A stretch of 64,000 bases of DNA from Beta vulgaris subsp. vulgaris (taxonomy: Eukaryota; Streptophyta; Magnoliopsida; Caryophyllales; Amaranthaceae). The stretch is taken from positions 7,726,092-7,790,091 of the forward strand of contig NC_079203.1 in the NCBI RefSeq assembly GCF_026745355.1, written 5' to 3'. Below the pieces are notes generated by a model. That model searched no databases, was not told the origin of the DNA, and was given only the letters and a program-made list of their open reading frames with translations. A program made the position numbers and the translations under genes. This document shows, piece after piece, positions 11,181-23,949 of the stretch; position 1 is the first letter of the stretch, and the number at the start of each line of letters is the position of its first letter.

Positions 11181-11718
11181 CTGATTATTAGCATGGCAAC
11201 GAGGGATTTTGTGGCAAAACAAATAAAAATTCTATTGCAATTACTTTTAGTTTGAATTCAGTTGCACTTTAATTCGGTTTATTGGTTCAACAATTCAACG
11301 ATTTATCCACAACAGTCCATCGGTCCTACGGTTCTTTTTAGTGCAATTTAGATCCTGCACCGCGAGGTGTAGGATGAGCAACTTACACCTCGTGCAAAAC
11401 GACATCGTTTCTTGTATTTTAGGGGGGGGCCAAATTTTGGTTGAGTTTTGGCGCCTTTTTTGAAGTGGGCCACCTTGGGTTCTCTCATGCAATGTCATGT
11501 TGTACTTTGTAACTTACATCAATCAATCATTCACTCTATTTCTCTCTCATTAATTTTAGAAGAAGCATGTAAAGTCTCTCTCTTTTTTTTTTCTTCTTCA
11601 TTGATTTCTTTCTGAGTTTCATAATTTTCTATTATAATTTGGCAAAGTTTACTTTTGGGGATTTTCGGTTTTGCATTTTGTAAATCTTTTCAAGTTTCAT
11701 GGTACAAAAGTTGGAAAA
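11181..11718 (+). promoter_or_regulatory. Presumed left end and 5' region of the Mutator-like element
   Basis: No gene. It contains an internal complementary pair around CTGCACCGCGAGGTGTAGG and ACACCTCGTGCA (11354-11397), and a CT-rich stretch at 11520-11600 resembling a plant 5' leader. Terminal repeat and promoter functions are inferred from position only. Confidence 0.35.
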
Positions 11719-12650
11719 ATGGAAGATATAAGTGAAAATGATGTTGATAATGTTGTTCTTGATAATGCAATGGAAGATTTAGGAAATGAAGGAGAAAGAG
11801 AAGAAGATGAATTAGAGAAGAAGAATGGTATTTAGCTACGTAGCTCTTTTTTAATGTACAAATGCATGTTGGTTGATGTGCAAGAATATAGTAATGTACA
11901 TTTGGGAATTTAACACTGTTCAATGTGTTGACTATTAATGTACAGTGGCATTTTGTACTTTGGTTACGTACGTCAGATATGTTTAATGTTATCCCATGAA
12001 GTGTCAATATGCGCAGTCAATTTTAACTTTGGTAGTTACATAAGTCAATCATTGACTTTGTATGTCTCTGATTTATTATGCAAGAAGCAATTTAATGCCT
12101 TGTCTCATTTATTTTTCATTTATTGTGTTCTTCATTGGAATGTACCTTATATTCATGTATGTATATTATAAATTCCCAAAAGTTGAAAGTATGGATGTTT
12201 TCCTGTTTTGCATGTGTAAACCTTTATGTGTTTCATGATACCCAATTTGCCAAATGGAGGGAAAAAGTGGAAAATAATGTAATTTACCTGCAATAAGAAC
12301 AATAGTACAATTAGGGTATTTTAGTGATCAATTTAGTGACATCCAATGTACATTATTCTATATGAGGGTTAATATTTGTTATGTGTTAATATTTTTATTT
12401 TTTTGTGTCTGTAGAATACGTTGAGTGTGAGACATCTAAATTGATACACAAAGAAGTTGCTAATGATGAAGAAGCTTACAAATTATACAATGAGTATGCA
12501 TTTACATGCGGATTTGGTATCCGGAAGGGCAAAGTTTGTTGGAGATATGATACAAAGACCATCATACAACATTTTTTGGTTTGTAGTCGTGAAGGATTGA
12601 AAGACAAAAAAGGTGGTGTGCCTAAGGTATGTGTTATGTTGTGTGTGGTT

Positions 12651-12948
12651 TAATGTAGGTCATGATAATATGTACATTAAATTTATATAATAGTGTTATG
12701 GGATGGTGATGATCATTAACTGAAAGCTAATGTTCACTAGAGTATACTTGAGGTATTTGGTATGTTGTGTGTGGTCATGATAATATGTACATTAGTATAT
12801 CATATGTTATTATATATAGTGGTATAAATTAGTATACATGAGATAGTTATTTGATTTGTTTCAAATCATAGTGTTTTAAAAATTTGTGGATGATCATTAC
12901 TGCAAAGTCAATGTTCACTAAGTATACATGATGTTCTTTTTGGCACAG
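12651..12948 (+). other. Transposase intron 2 with TGTACATT motifs
   Basis: Intron between the two FAR1-domain exons, with GTATGTGT donor and GGCACAG acceptor. It contains repeated ATATGTACATTA and TAGTATAC phrases of the same type as the other introns of this element. Confidence 0.6.
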
Positions 12949-13824
12949 GCATATACTAAGATTGATCAACGTTGTGGATGTAAAGCGTTTATTCAATTTG
13001 ATGTTTCCAAAGAGTCTGGACTTTTTATTGTTACTAAGCACCATATGATTCACAATCACCCAATGGTGCCATTGAAACAAAGACATTTAATAAGATCTCA
13101 TAGGAAAGTGACAGTTGAACAATTGCACATGATTAATAATTTGAGAAGTTGTGGAGTTGGGGTTGCTGAAGCTGTGCGTGTATTGAGGAAGGAAGCCGGG
13201 GGATCTGCAAATCTTGGTTTTGCGAACAGAGATGCTTATGATGCAGTTGCTACTCAAAGAAAGAAAGAACTTGATGGTTGTGATAGTAACCAACTGATTA
13301 AGAACTTTACGCAAAGACAAGCAACAAAATATGATTTTTATTATGACGTTCGACTAGATGCTATAGGGCACTTAATAAGTTTTTTTTGGAGAGATGGAAG
13401 AATGAGAAAGGATTATGAAGTGTTTGGAGATTTAGTTGTTCATGATACGACGTACCGCACGAATAAGTATGGGATGATTTGCGGTCCGTTTGTTGGGATG
13501 AACCATCACCAAAGGAATGTGATGTTTGGAGTTGGTTTCCTATTAAACGAAGACACCGATTCTTTTGTGTGGTTGTTTGACTCGTTTTTGAAGAGTATGG
13601 GAGGTAGGTCGCCAATTACCATTATGACTGACCAAGATGCCGCGATGGCCAAGGCTATAAGCATTGTTTTCCCAATGTTATACATCTCTGTGTATATGGC
13701 ATATAGGGAAAAATTGCATCAACAATATAAAAGCATTGTGGGGAAAGGCTGGATTTGTGGATCTATTCAATTATGTTCTAAAACATTGTGAGACCAAGAG
13801 TGAGTTCAAGCACTACTGGAAAAG

Positions 13825-14311
13825 GTAATTGTTCATTGTTTTCAGCTCAATGTTCAGTGCTAAACGAACATATGTTCAATTGTTGTTTTATTGTTCATTG
13901 TTCTCATCTCAATGTTCAATGCATAATGAATATTTTGTTGAATGTAAGGTTTGGTGATTAAATTTACAGCATTAGTATGTTATTCCGATCTCAATAATTG
14001 TGATGATTTAATGTGCATTATTAAATGAGTGTTGAGAAAGGGAATGTACATTGTCAAAGGGTATTGATCATTCACTTTATTGTGTGTGTGATATGATTAT
14101 GGTTGTGCGTGTGTTGATGAATGGAATATTGTTGTATTAATGTACATTATTATTATGTGATAATTTTTAGCTCAGTAAATGTCATGATGTAATGTACATT
14201 ATATTATGAATGTGTACAAATTTATGTTCATTTAATAACAAATATTGTTCATTGGTGTAAGAGGAATGATCATTGGATTTATCAGAGTTTTTCACTGTAT
14301 TATGTATGCAG
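13825..14311 (+). other. Transposase intron 3 with repeated TGTTCATTG/TGTACATT motifs
   Basis: The donor GTAATT follows AAAAG and the acceptor is TATGCAG. The phrases TTGTTCATTGTT, CAATGTTCA and AATGTACATTA recur throughout. No coding potential. Confidence 0.65.
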
Positions 14312-15866
14312 TATGATTACCAAGTACAAGTGTGCTGCATGTCCTTGGTTGATTAGGTTGTACAAGTTAAGGAAGATGTGGTGTCCAGTTTACTCCAAGG
14401 ATTACTTCTCAGGGGGGGGGGGTGCTGTCTTCTCAAAGAAGTGAGACTACAAATCATTCCTTGAATCAAAGGCTTCATAGCATGCAAGGCCTTTGCGATT
14501 TCTGCAAGGTTTTTATAGATGTTGTTGAGGAATGGAGGGATAGGGAGAATGGTGAAGATTACAATGCACTTAATGGCAACAAACATCTAGCATTTGTAGA
14601 TGTTAAGTTACTAAATGAGGCGAAGAAGATATACACTGTGGCTGTGTATTTGACATTTGAGGAAAAAAATTTCATAAGAGGTGCGTCATTTTGCCAGAAA
14701 CTAGTCAAGTATGATCCCCCTTTCTTTGAATACCATGTGGGCCGCACTGAGAAAGAATATCTAATGCATCTTGTTAGATTTGACCAACAAAATATGACAA
14801 TTGATTACACATGCAAGTATTTCACTGTGATGGGTTTATTATGTTACCATTCATTGAGGATTTTTCACATACATAATGTTGAAAAAATTCCCCAAAGATA
14901 CATTTTGGGTAGATGGGCAAAACATGCTATGTGTACAAGAGTTGACGATGACGTTGGGAAGGATGTAAACATTCTTCAAGCGTCGGTGTGACATGTTCAA
15001 ACTACAAGGGATGCTTTATCCATAATCAATTCAACTCAACATGACATAGCTACTAGGAAGTTTGTGGAGAATGCTTTAAGTGATTTGAAGTCAAAGGTTG
15101 GGTTGCTTATTGGGAAAGTTGATGAATCAATCACAATTGATGACGTGCAAAATTTATATATCCTGTTGTGAAAGATCCACCTAAAAAGAGGAAGAAAGGA
15201 ACTAGAAATGTAAGGTTGAAAAGCACTGTGGAAAAGCAGGTGAACATGTTAAGAGGGTGGAAGAAAACTGCTGAGAAAGCTGCATTGAGGAACAAGGCAA
15301 AAGCGCAAAAATCTATCCAGGTACTCATTGTACAATGCTATTCCCCAAATGTTCGTCTGTTATTGTAACATGTTCATTATTGGGTAATTTGGATAGTAGG
15401 ATATCATGATGGCATATTTTGTGTATTATTGATGTACATTGGTATTATATGTGTTCATCTGTTATTGTTACATGTTCATTGTATGATTATGTGGTAGTAG
15501 GATACCATGATGGCATATTTGTGTGGATATGTTGAAACGATGTACATTGTATATATAGGAATGTTCTTTGTGTCTTTGTAATCTTGTACATTTTCAACAT
15601 GGTGAATGGTCAATGTAATTAGAAGATAATTTTTTTTAATTAGTTTAGCCAGCTAACTTTGACTATTACAGGAATACATTGATATCCCTGAAGAAAGCAC
15701 TGTAGCTCACTCAACACAGAACAAGTCTCTTCTTGATGTGTATGGTCCTGATGATTATTTCTCTATTAACCACATCCCTGGGGAAGGTAGTAAAGTTGAG
15801 CAGCCGCATCACAAAGCTGCTTTGGAAGTCTACCACGAATATTCTGAGAAGCTGTTCGGTAATTGA

Positions 15867-16534
15867 GAAACGATATTTTGGTAACCTAACATGAATATTT
15901 TGAAGAGCTTTTTGGGAAATGAAACGTAGTCCACCATGAATGAGTTGTTGATACACTATTTATTTTTTGTAATTCATGTAGCTCATTCACGTTGTACTTG
16001 GTCCAAAACACCCAAAAAACTCCTTATTATGAATTGGAGGTCGTGTTAACTTATACAATGTTTATAATTGGTGTATATGTTAACTTTAGTTAGTGAACAT
16101 GAAAGTATTGATAATGTACATGCTAAAGATATGGGTAAAGAAGTTGTATTTTGGCACCTAATGTGATGTAAAAATGGTGAAGTCACACTTTTGAATGTTG
16201 GAATCACTTGAAAACACGAGGCTATTATCTGAAAATATGTTAGAAAATGTGTATAATTATTTGAATGTTTGAACTATGGAGAAAATTGATGTGAACATAA
16301 AAGGAATGATAATGTACATCCTATAAAAAGGAGGAAAGAGCAAATTTGTTCAAATCACACATGGGATAGAATATATGTCAAATATTTTGAAGTTAGCAGC
16401 TCAAAAGTTAGTAGTTGTTGCTATACAAAAGTATTCTAGAAAAGAAGTATCAAGCAATCGTATTGTTTTGTTAACACAAAAGTAATTCTAGAAATGGTTG
16501 GGGTGCGGGGGAATCAGATGTTTGGTTTAGTAAT
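15867..16534. other. Space between the two convergent gene ends
   Basis: About 670 bp between the transposase stop and the protease stop. It is AT-rich and must hold both transcript ends. Scattered AATGTACAT motifs continue here. No convincing polyadenylation signal was singled out. Confidence 0.45.
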
Positions 16535-16663
16535 CTATGTGTGTTTGGACTTCCCTTTAGCTTGCGCCTTGGCAGAATCAGCAACCCAGGTAGCACGGTT
16601 GTTGACTTTGCTCATAACAATGTCAATGCAGTACTGGATTCTCAGTTGCTTGATCTTGTCAAA
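16535..16663 (-). other. Last exon of the Ulp1-like gene
   Basis: Opens after TTCTCAG and encodes FDKIKQLRIQYC..., then a Lys/Ala-rich tail ending KGKSKHT and TAG at 16537-16535. The frame is open throughout. It is separated from the preceding exon (ends 23518) by an intron now holding the 6.1-kb CACTA-1. Confidence 0.7.
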
Positions 16664-17249
16664 CTGAGAACAAATGAATTGTGTGAGGTTTAGGAATATG
16701 AGTAAGACATGCTAGTAGAAAAAACCTCAATTGCTCCGGTTTTTTAAGCCACAAATGCTCCGTGTTGCATGCGTAGCAGATGCCATACGAGCATTTGAGA
16801 CTCTTACAAATGCTCCGGTTGCAACCGAAGCGTTTGGCAACACAAATGCTCCGGTTTTTAGGGAAAACCGGAGCATTTGAGGCCAAAAAAAATATAAAAA
16901 AAAAATTTTAAAATTTTTTTTTTACACTAAATTAATACATAATAAATTATATATAGGTAAAGAGTTATATTTCTAATATTTTTGTTCCTGAATATTACAG
17001 ATCCCATATGAATAATAAAAAATTACTGTGAATAATAAAAAATGACTAATCGTCCCACTAGTTAGGTGACTCTGCAGGTTCTCAGATTGTTATTTTGCAA
17101 CCAACACCTTAAGTAGACCCAAATTAGCCTGAACCAACAAGGCAACAATGGTCAATAAATTAACAATAATCCTTTAACCAAAAAAGGCTAAGGTCGCCAT
17201 GTAGTTAAACAAACTAAAAAAAACAGGTCTACAACAGAATTCGACATAC

Positions 17250-17402
17250 TTTAATGATCTCTTTGTTCTTCCTCTGAAGAAGAAGAATCGAGGAGGGCAA
17301 CAGACTGTATGCACTTGAAAGAAGATCAGAAAATTCATAAGCCAAGCCTTTCACAGCAACACTAATCATATGTGGAGTCTCACCAGCAAGACCTCCCGCT
17401 AA
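17250..17402 (-). pseudogene. Captured exon of RRP12-like ribosome biogenesis gene
   Basis: A 153-nt open exon between a CACAG acceptor and a GTATG donor encodes LAGETPHMISVAVKGLAYEF followed by SDLLSSAYSLLPSSILLLQRKNKEIIK in the same frame. This is characteristic of the ARM-repeat protein RRP12, which acts in pre-rRNA processing and subunit export. Compared with the family a few residues seem missing after KGLA. Only this exon was recognised, inside CACTA-1, so it is a transduplicated fragment rather than a host gene. Confidence 0.78.
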
Positions 17403-18023
17403 CTGTGAAAGCAAAAGAACCCAGAAATCATCTTAATGAGCGATAAAAACACAAGCTAGTATCTAAGTCATGTATCTTCCTCCTGCTGTGGCATACACAG
17501 GTCTCTTTGGTGGAGTATCTTCTTCCCAACTCTTAGACTGACAAGATTTGCCCCTTCTCGAATAACTACTGAAACCTATCAGCAAGTAAATATGAGCAAA
17601 TTCGAGATGAAAGAGTTTTGCGATTTCTTAAGAAAAGCAATTTATGGAGCCCAACCTGCCTTCTCGAATAAGGAAAAATATCAATAAAGTAACAAGCAAA
17701 AGCTACTTCTAAAACCAAGGTATAAATATAATTAAAGACCACAAGCTACTTTCTTTATCGATGAGTAAACAAAAAAAAAGATAACTTTCAAGCAGCAATT
17801 GTAGAGAGAGACAAAGCGAGTGGAATAAATACTTTTGGCCCGCGAGAAAGACCTTGCTTGTGGACCGACAGAGCGAGCTGTAATGGTAGCTAGTTGCTTC
17901 AGATCAGCAAATAAATGTAAAGCCAACAAATTTAAACAAGTCAAGACTATATTGCAGCACATGGGGTGCTAGTAAGCTAAGATGAAAAAGTCACCTTAAG
18001 AAAACGAAAAAAGTAATAAGAAG

Positions 18024-18205
18024 TTGTATGAAACCTTCTTGGGTACACTTGCAATGCTATTTTTCTTGCTCATTTCGTTAGCTTCAAATACCCCGGGAAC
18101 ATCTAAGATTTCCATTCGAAGCTTTGAAGGTTCACGAGTGCAACTGTCCTCTTGCTTAGGTTCGGATTCAATTGTTAGGGCTTCTACAGATACATTCTTC
18201 CTATA
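18024..18205 (-). pseudogene. Open exon-like piece of unknown gene in CACTA-1
   Basis: The minus strand is open across about 180 bases and encodes an acidic, Ser/Lys-rich stretch including ESEPKQEDSC and MEILDVPGVFEANEMSKK. It looks like captured exon sequence, since composition and openness differ from the surrounding intron-like DNA, but I cannot assign the donor gene. Confidence 0.35.
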
Positions 18206-19579
18206 ATTTTAAAAAAGGGAAAGATGAGGATGATAATCAGACAGCAAAACTCCACCATACTACTAATAATAGAAAACAGAAATACATTCACTACTTAAAT
18301 ATAACACTGATATGGTTCACAAATAGCATTACTCCTTCAGATTTAACCACTTACAAGAATCAGAGCCCAGTTTTCATCACTTCTTGATGCACAGATCAAT
18401 AAGATACAAAATTAATGTAAAGACATTGATGAAGACATCTCTCATTACATAAATGATATGACTGTAGTTTAGTTCCAAAATTTTCAAGATTCACTAGGAT
18501 TGAGTGAATGGATCAGTAAATATGTATGGACTGGTGAGATGTGAAGAGAGAGACGAACCTGTGTAAAGTATACTATGTTGTTGTAGAGCTGATTAAACTG
18601 ATTAGGTTTTTTTTTTTTCATTTTTGACGGGGATTAAGCAGATTAGTTATAATGTAAAATATTACAGTTTATAAAGGATTACATAAACCAATTACTTTTT
18701 GCAACATATCAGAAGACTAAAATAGAATCGTATAGGCTAGGCCATAATATAGACTGCCATGCATGCTTCTTTTAATAAACCTAGCAAATGGGAAAATGAT
18801 TACCAGCGTTGCAAATGAAAGCTAGCAAATAGTGAACCTACGGAGTTTGTTTTGCATGAACAAGTAGATCAAGTGATACCTCAATCGATGGCTAAGGAAG
18901 ATAAACTATAAAGGCACTTACTCTAACTATATTCTCCCTACCACCCCATGCACTAGCATATCACAGTGAGTGACTTCGAGGCTGATGCATCTCACGTTTA
19001 AATACACTTCCACATGTAACTGTTAGTGACCCTAGTATTAGATAATATATATACCATGAAATATGTTAAGATGCATATATAGCCAACCACATTAATGATC
19101 AAGTTTAATCATTTCACAAGGCAATAATAATTAGCAGTGAAGCAAGGGATCAAAGCAAAATATAGAGTAAATTAAGGTCATACAGCAGTGTGATTGAAGG
19201 GTGGTGAATTTCAAATGCTATGAGATGTATAGACCTTCACGAGGCATGGGAGTATGGGACTTTAACCATAGCAACATTTTTATTTAATACATCATATAGT
19301 TAGTCGCATTGAGATTAAAACTTAATTTTGACACCCCAATTGCGACTCTCTTTGTCTCTCTCTTGGGCGTGCAGACTTTGGAAGTTGGGGGGCCGAAAAA
19401 ACTAAGAAGGAAGGTTTTCTGAGCAAAGCAGGTGGATCTAGGTGAAGAGACTAGAGATAACTTACAATACTCCAGGTACCCGACCTGCAAAATGGCGTGT
19501 CAATTGCTTTAAAAAGAAAGACACGTTAAGCAATCATTAATGACATAAATTAAACACCGAAACATACCAAGATTTCATG

Positions 19580-20238
19580 ATAAACAAATGTACGGAGAGA
19601 CTCTCGCCCTATCTAGTCTCTCTTGTTTCAATCTTTTGAATAGCCGTTGCTCAATGTGGTCACTGAGAATCGTTTTTGGCAAATCTTTTGCCCCAAGAAC
19701 GACACTTTACGGCAATGGCTTACGCTCTCCCCTTTCAATCTCTTGCATATAGCAATAAGGACATGTGTATTCAGCTTGACCACCATCATTCCGTCTTCCA
19801 TTAAACAACGCACATATCTGATGCTGCTAGGCTTCACATTTATCACATTGCACCCACTGCAAAGAAGAATAGTATGAATTGTAAGAGAACCATAAAATGG
19901 AGTTACCTATGGCTGCAACGACATCAAACATCCAACTGAGAAACTTACCCATTCTTCTGTCTCTTCATCATTTTTCTTTTTATCCAGCTTAATCTTGGGA
20001 ATTGCAGTTTCGTCAATAGCAATTGTATCACCACGCGCTTCATTACAACATGGAATACAAAAAGAGTGACGTGTATCACCAGCTCCAACAGTGTAATACA
20101 TCGCATTTCGTTTTATTCGAGCACCACATCGAGTACAATAAATAGGTGGCGGTTCAAAAGTGAGCTTCTCAATTGCACATAACTGATTTCACTCATTGAG
20201 TGTTCCATCGCTTGATTTTTTTCTGCCTTAGCTTTGCT
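19580..20238 (-). pseudogene. Captured fragment of HAC-type (p300/CBP) histone acetyltransferase
   Basis: Two exons on the minus strand. Exon 20238-19949 begins [17 protein letters not shown] and includes [20 protein letters not shown], then TVGAGDTRH and [11 protein letters not shown] before a GTAAGT donor. The next exon, from 19856, opens WVQCDKCEA and contains [15 protein letters not shown] and the [15 protein letters not shown] region. This matches the zinc-finger/PHD segment of plant HAC1-like acetyltransferases, which act in chromatin. Damage: a small frameshift near 20185, TAG where Trp is expected after CDKCEA, and TAA in the KPLP region. It lies inside CACTA-1 with introns retained, so capture was at DNA level. 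Confidence 0.88.
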
Positions 20239-22700
20239 CTGCAATCAATAAAAAGAGAAAACAGATTAATTTTACGGTAGTCTATGACAAGCTGCACAAG
20301 CAATTTACAGCAGAACCACCAAACAGAAGCAACTTCTAAGTCAGCGATTAACCAGGGCCACATATTTGCAAAGGTATATCACATAATCGTTGCACAAGAT
20401 AGTCAATAGATCACTGCAATGATGAGACCATTATAGTGGTGATGGTTCACTCATGCCCAGATTGAGACCTAACTCATAGCTCCATAAAACAATAACAATA
20501 TGCAATCCAACTTCTTATCATAGGTAGTCGACTAAAGAAACTCTTCAAGAAATACAACAACCCGTAATATGATAATAATCTAATGGCACTACATTGAAAG
20601 ATAAGGTAAAACTGTCTGTTTCAGCCTTTTCAGTGTCTATTTGCCAACAGAAGGGTACCCCTGCACCTAAATAGCATGAGCCCTCGCCAATAAAAGGATA
20701 TGATGATCGCCTTGACAGGCTCATTTGAAGGTTTATCCTATTCTTTAACTATCACAATCTAAGGTTTTGGCCAACAAGTATAACACAATATCAGGAGGCT
20801 CTTCTTTTCCCTTGGTAATAATAGCAGATATGAGCAATTAAAACAATAATACATCTTAGCAAAGGCATAGCTCCGGCACAGACTAATAGAATTCTCCCAA
20901 GCTAAAAAAGTTGGAGTTGTTAAAGGTCACAAAGCACAGTGTCAAATAGAACTGAATGATATCATAAAGTAAATATTGGGTCACGAAGTTAGGATGATTG
21001 GTTCATGGACACATATCTAACTCAAATATGATGTAGAAGGAATACTGCCTGACATTTAATGTCAGACTTCAGCAATTATACTGAAAAGAAACATTTGAGC
21101 AACAACGAGACAATCAAATCAGGGAAAACAAGTAAAATATGTTGGATTGATAAGAATTCAGCGAATATCCCGCCAACTATTATCTGAGCATCATTAATTG
21201 AACCACTATCTTTATAGATTATTCTTTCCCATTTTCCTAAATACACTTTCAGTTATTGTTTGTCAAGCTTAATGCAGATCATAACCAGAGTTAATTTCAG
21301 AAGAAAGGGACGAAAGTAGGGAAGCAACAACCTGAAAATTCTGCTGTTGACGAAAGAGGCTATATGGGAACAGAAGTCATTAGCAAATTAGTTGTGCATG
21401 AAGTGAACATAAAATGCAAGGTGCTTTCATGCCAAAGTGAAGAGCATGAGGAAAAGATGGAATATAACAAGCTGACTACTAAGCAATGGCACAATGACAG
21501 ATCCAAAGATTATTATGGAGATACAAGTAGCTTCCTTGACTAATATTATGGATATTTAGCTAACTGTACTATAACTTACAACACTTTCTCAGTTGCCTAT
21601 TTTGATCTTTGCGGCTAAACCTTAAAACCTTTTTTGCATAAGAAACAGAAACCAGTTGCTTGCACTAGCTACTACAAAAAATAATCATGAACTCAAACAA
21701 CTACAATTAATCATGAACTCAAACACCTACAAGTTGACCAGAATCGTAATCTAGATTCACTGAACTTAATTGTGAACTGAACTAAATAAATACTAAAAAA
21801 ATTTAATCCAAAGCTAACAAAAACCCTATGGTGGTAAATGTTTGGCCTTTGTGATACTTAACTAAAACCCTTCTTGGCTGTGAATATCAGCACTCAAGTT
21901 CTATTACAACAATGAATCTTTTTCATATGAATCTTTTTAGGTGACGTGGTCCACAATCTCTCTCTACTTTTTCTCCTACTCCACTTGCAAAATCACAGAA
22001 CTACTCACTCAATACAACTCTTGAAAAAGTAATCAAAAGGAAATGTGGCAAACAATAAGAGATGAAGGGAGTGTCATTTTTGTTTCACAGCAAGCATGGC
22101 AAACTGATATTCGCTCAAAGTGATATCATCATCAGAATCAAAATTCAGTCAAATCACAAACTCCAGTAAACCATCGAAAAATCAACCTTTTCGAAATCAA
22201 ACATCAAAATCCCTAATACTTCATAAATTAGATTGATAACTTCACGACCAAAAATCATACAAATTTATAAAAATCAAGTCACGAAACCTAAAACAGACGC
22301 ACTAATAGAAAATCAAATATGGCAAACTGTTATTCGCGAATTAAACAAAATAAATGAAGAATCAATTCGCAAAACCTAAAAAATGCACTAACATAAAGTC
22401 AATGTTACCTTCAGATCTGAGAACAAGGAGAGAGAAAGCAAGAATTAGGGTTACCTTCAGATATAACGACATCAACGAACCGTTCGTGAGAGAAGGCTTG
22501 AAAATTTGGTTCTTCAGCAGCGACGGCAGGATGCGGCATTCGAAGAAGCAGATCGAGACTGAGTGAAGAGGGGAAGAGAGAGAAAAATTAAGGAGCACAT
22601 CCAGAGTGAGTGGAGAGGGAAAGAGAGAGAACAGAGATTAGAGGGGGGAATAGTTTTAGACTTTACGTTCCAACTTCCAAGTATTAAATTCCTTTCCAAA
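20239..22700. other. Interior of CACTA-1 without an identified gene
   Basis: Intron-like AT-rich DNA, probably intronic or flanking sequence of the captured HAC gene. An AGGGTTACC-containing, leader-like stretch at 22430-22560 could be a captured 5' leader. No exon with recognisable homology was found here. Confidence 0.4.
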
Positions 22701-22863
22701 AAAAAAAAGTGTTAAATTAGTCAAATGCTCGGGTTGTTTTTCAAAACCCGAGCATTTGTGAATTTTTTTTTAAAATTTTCCAAAAACTTGTCAAATGCTC
22801 GGGTTGTTAAAACAACCCAAGCATATGTAAAATAGCAAAAGAGGTTTTTTCTACTAGTGGGTG

Positions 22864-23472
22864 ACTATCATCCTAAAATAAATGTACATGTAAAAGACAT
22901 ACAATGAACATCTAAGTAAATACATTGTACATGTAAAAGACATGAAATGAAGATTTAAGTAAAATGTACATGTGAAAGAGATAAACCGAACATTAATATA
23001 AAATACAATGTACATGAACATATGAAGAAGTATATATTTTGACTGAACAATGGAGCAAGATAATGTGCTTGATAAAAAACATGCAGTGAACATTATATTG
23101 GCTTTAATGTACATGTTTAAGAGATGCAATGATAATCTAAGTAATGTACATGTAAAACACATGCAGTGACTATCATAATAAAATCAATGTACATGTAAGG
23201 GACATACAATGAACATCTAAGTAAATACAGTGTACATATAAAAGACATAAAATGAAGATTTAAGTCAAATGTACATGTGAAAGAGATAAACCGAACATTA
23301 ACATAAAATACAATGTACATGAACATATCAAGAAGTATATTTTGACTGAACAATGGAGCAAGATTATGTGCTTGATAAAAACATGCAGTGAACATCATAT
23401 TGTCCTTAATGTACATGTAAAAGAGATGCAATGATAATCTAAGTATTGTACATGTAAAAGACATGCAGTGAA
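22864..23472. repeat. Two tandem copies of a ~304-bp intron unit
   Basis: The sequence from 22864 (CTATCAT, AATGTACATG, ACATACAATGAACATCTAAG) repeats from about 23168 in the same order, through AAACCGAACATTAA, GACTGAACAATGGAGCAAGA and AACATGCAGTGAACAT. Each unit contains about eight TGTACAT/GTACATG motifs. It lies in the intron upstream of the last protease exon, right beside the CACTA-1 end. Confidence 0.9.
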
Positions 23473-23517
23473 TATGATCATATAAAGAAGTATATTTTTG
23501 TTTGAAGAGTTGCTTAC

Positions 23518-23931
23518 ATTATCAGCTACGAGGCCAGTTTCAAAGTTGGCTTCCCATTCACCGTTATATTTTTCCATGTGTCGCATCGCGAAAATCCCAC
23601 AGTCATAGGTAGTGTTGCTGTTAGTTCTCCAGGGCATTTCCACTATGCGAGGCCTTAGAGGTGTACTTATCATGTTGAAGCCAAGGGATACCAGAAACCT
23701 ACCATAAGCAATTGCCTGGACACAAGCAATAGGTGAGAAGATTGTAAAAAGATGGGGTAGCGCTTGATGAAATTGGTTGGAACTTACAATTTTAGCTGGG
23801 TAGTCTTTATATTTGTCGTGAATGGAGACATTTTCTGGCAATATTCTGTTGTCAAGTATATCCAAAGTCATCTTGGTGAAGTTTAAGCAAAAGACATAGA
23901 AATGGTCTGATGCGCACACAGGGAAGAAAAC
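23518..23931 (-). other. Ulp1 catalytic domain exons (C48 peptidase core)
   Basis: Exon 23931-23788 opens VFFPVCASDHFYVFCLNF and ends YKDYPAKI before GTAAGTTCC. Exon 23715-23518 follows TGTGTCCAG, encodes AIAYGRFLVSLGFN, then TTYDCGIFAMRHMEKY, and ends before GTAAGCAAC. The His (DHFY), Asp (DILDN) and Cys (DCGIF) have the order and spacing of Ulp1-family cysteine proteases. The usual Gln upstream of the Cys is not obvious. These two exons are themselves undamaged. Confidence 0.85.
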
Positions 23932-23949
23932 CTGCGACATTAGGATGTA

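Larger units (their letters stand above)
11719..15866 (+). pseudogene. FAR1/FRS-type Mutator transposase, broken
   Basis: Five exons fit GT-AG rules: 11719-11827, 12415-12626, 12949-13824, 14312-15320 and 15672-15866 (stop TGA at 15864). The product opens with an acidic leader. A FAR1-type zinc-binding DNA-binding domain follows (conserved start of exon 2 to exon 3, with the RCGCKA stretch and HNHP). Next is the MULE transposase core (DTTYRTNKYG with a catalytic Asp, then TIMTDQDAAM with a second Asp), then MITKYKC, PVYSKDYFSGG and a SWIM-like C-x17-H region near 14810-14860 in which the first SWIM Cys appears to be Tyr. Breaks seen: a one-base frameshift near 13670, an 11-G run at 14412-14422 that shifts frame, TGA at 14989-14991 where Trp is expected, and a frameshift near 15165. 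In the family this protein binds element ends and catalyses cut-and-paste transposition in the nucleus. Domestication as a FAR1-like regulator is unlikely given the lesions. Confidence 0.88.
16710..22859. mobile_element. CACTA-1: non-autonomous CACTA element with captured gene fragments
   Basis: The right end is perfect for the local family (GTTTTTTCTACTAGTG, 22844-22859). The left end reads TGCTAGTAGAAAAAAC at 16710, with TG in place of the expected CA. Subterminal repeats AAATGCTCCGGTT occupy 16725-16880 on the left, and AAATGCTCGGGTTG occupies 22720-22820 on the right. No TNP2-type transposase was found; the interior holds fragments of at least two host genes on the minus strand. A 3-bp target duplication is not evident (ACA versus GGT), so the left boundary is damaged or has been rearranged. 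Confidence 0.8.

Noticed and set aside
19580..20238. A functional histone acetyltransferase gene
   Set aside because: Stops and a frameshift in conserved positions, catalytic domain missing, and placement inside CACTA-1.
16707..22862. A 3-bp target duplication for CACTA-1
   Set aside because: Flanks read ACA and GGT, and the left terminus has TG for CA, so no duplication can be claimed.
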